Assembly: GCA_021151805.1 (NCBI GenBank)
Contig: JAGKWN010000111.1
Location: 1 to 12,949 of the forward strand
DNA from: Cytophagaceae bacterium
GTDB lineage: Bacteria > Bacteroidota > Bacteroidia > Cytophagales > Cytophagaceae
Direction of reading: 5' to 3'
DNA length: 12,949 nucleotides
Shown: in pieces, positions 12,844-12,949 of the stretch
Numbering within the stretch: position 1 is the stretch's first letter
Layout of the letters: each line of letters starts with the position of its first letter
Made by a program: the position numbers and the translations under genes
The notes under the pieces: model-generated
Told to the model about the DNA's origin: nothing
Seen by the model: only the letters and a program-made list of their open reading frames with translations
The model's database searches: none

Positions 12844-12920
12844 TGCAGTGGGCTGTTGGCCGTTGGCACAACAGCAGGTTGAATGGCGGTTAGGTTAGAG
12901 TGGTGAACGCCGGCATGAGT
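12844..12920 (+). repeat. Family-2 hairpin pair behind the RAYT remnant
   Basis: GCAGTGGGCTGTTGGCCGTT, GGCACAACAGCAGG: first hairpin GCTGTTG/CAACAGC. Then GGCGGTTAGGTTAGAGTGG, TGAACGCCGGCATGAGTT: a second hairpin, GGCG(g)TT/AACGCC. Compared with 4501-4572, both arms of the first stem have changed together (GCTGTCG/CGACAGC to GCTGTTG/CAACAGC), a compensatory change. It is the only family-2 unit attached to coding DNA here. Confidence 0.85.
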
Positions 12921-12949
12921 TATAAAACAGAAATTACAAATTTCTCTTA
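12921..12949 (+). repeat. Direct repeat flanking the transposase block, copy 2
   Basis: Matches 11773-11801 with a single C-to-T difference before the final CTTA. It runs to the window edge, so its right boundary is unknown. The 24-nt core is identical in both copies, about 1.15 kb apart. Confidence 0.8.

Overview
The window looks like an accessory stretch of a Bacteroidota chromosome, probably a Cytophaga-type organism (genus inferred, not proven). Supporting signs are two Cys-lipoproteins, a secreted protein (6690-7319) whose conserved phrases I recognise from many Bacteroidota hypotheticals, near-absence of Shine-Dalgarno sequences, and AT-rich, repeat-filled intergenic DNA. All ten host genes, and both transposase genes, are on the + strand. 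Most are stand-alone genes of unknown function, each separated from the next by palindromic repeat DNA.

Layout. 1-1548: two very AT-rich genes, a membrane protein cut by the window edge and a protein with a possible HEPN motif. 1549-4318: a small cytosolic protein, a four-helix membrane protein and a lipoprotein, separated by hairpin repeats. 4319-4817: a dense repeat cluster with a 98-bp exact direct repeat. 4818-5750: a fusion of two GNAT acetyltransferases. 6125-9072: five small genes (a DMP19/DUF4375-like protein, a secreted protein, two unknowns, a membrane-anchored BamE-like protein) interleaved with mobile-element remnants. 9073-10088: mostly remnants plus about 300 bp without a convincing gene. 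10135-11646: a 503-aa lipoprotein with its own terminator, bracketed by a third hairpin family. 11773-12949: an apparently intact IS200-like (Y1/HUH) REP-associated tyrosine transposase (RAYT) element, followed directly by the C-terminal half of a second, different RAYT.

The central story is the RAYT/repeat system. The intact element (11822-12515, 'family 1') has inverted ends, each of which folds into a hairpin (GGTCTGTG-GCA-CACAGACC on the left and its reverse complement on the right). At least six internally deleted derivatives of this element lie in the same 13 kb. Four share one deletion junction and still carry the last ~110 bp of the transposase gene, decayed. One keeps the 5' end instead, and one keeps almost only the ends. 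Right ends also occur alone or in tandem arrays, and some neighbouring derivatives share a single terminal hairpin. A second hairpin family (family 2) follows the second RAYT remnant and recurs at 4390-4712. A third family (10045 and 11728) flanks the large lipoprotein. Hairpins with an expanded GC-rich stem show compensatory base changes. Together this reads as a RAYT with its amplified non-autonomous progeny colonising the gaps between genes, where the hairpins may also act as transcript boundaries (inference).
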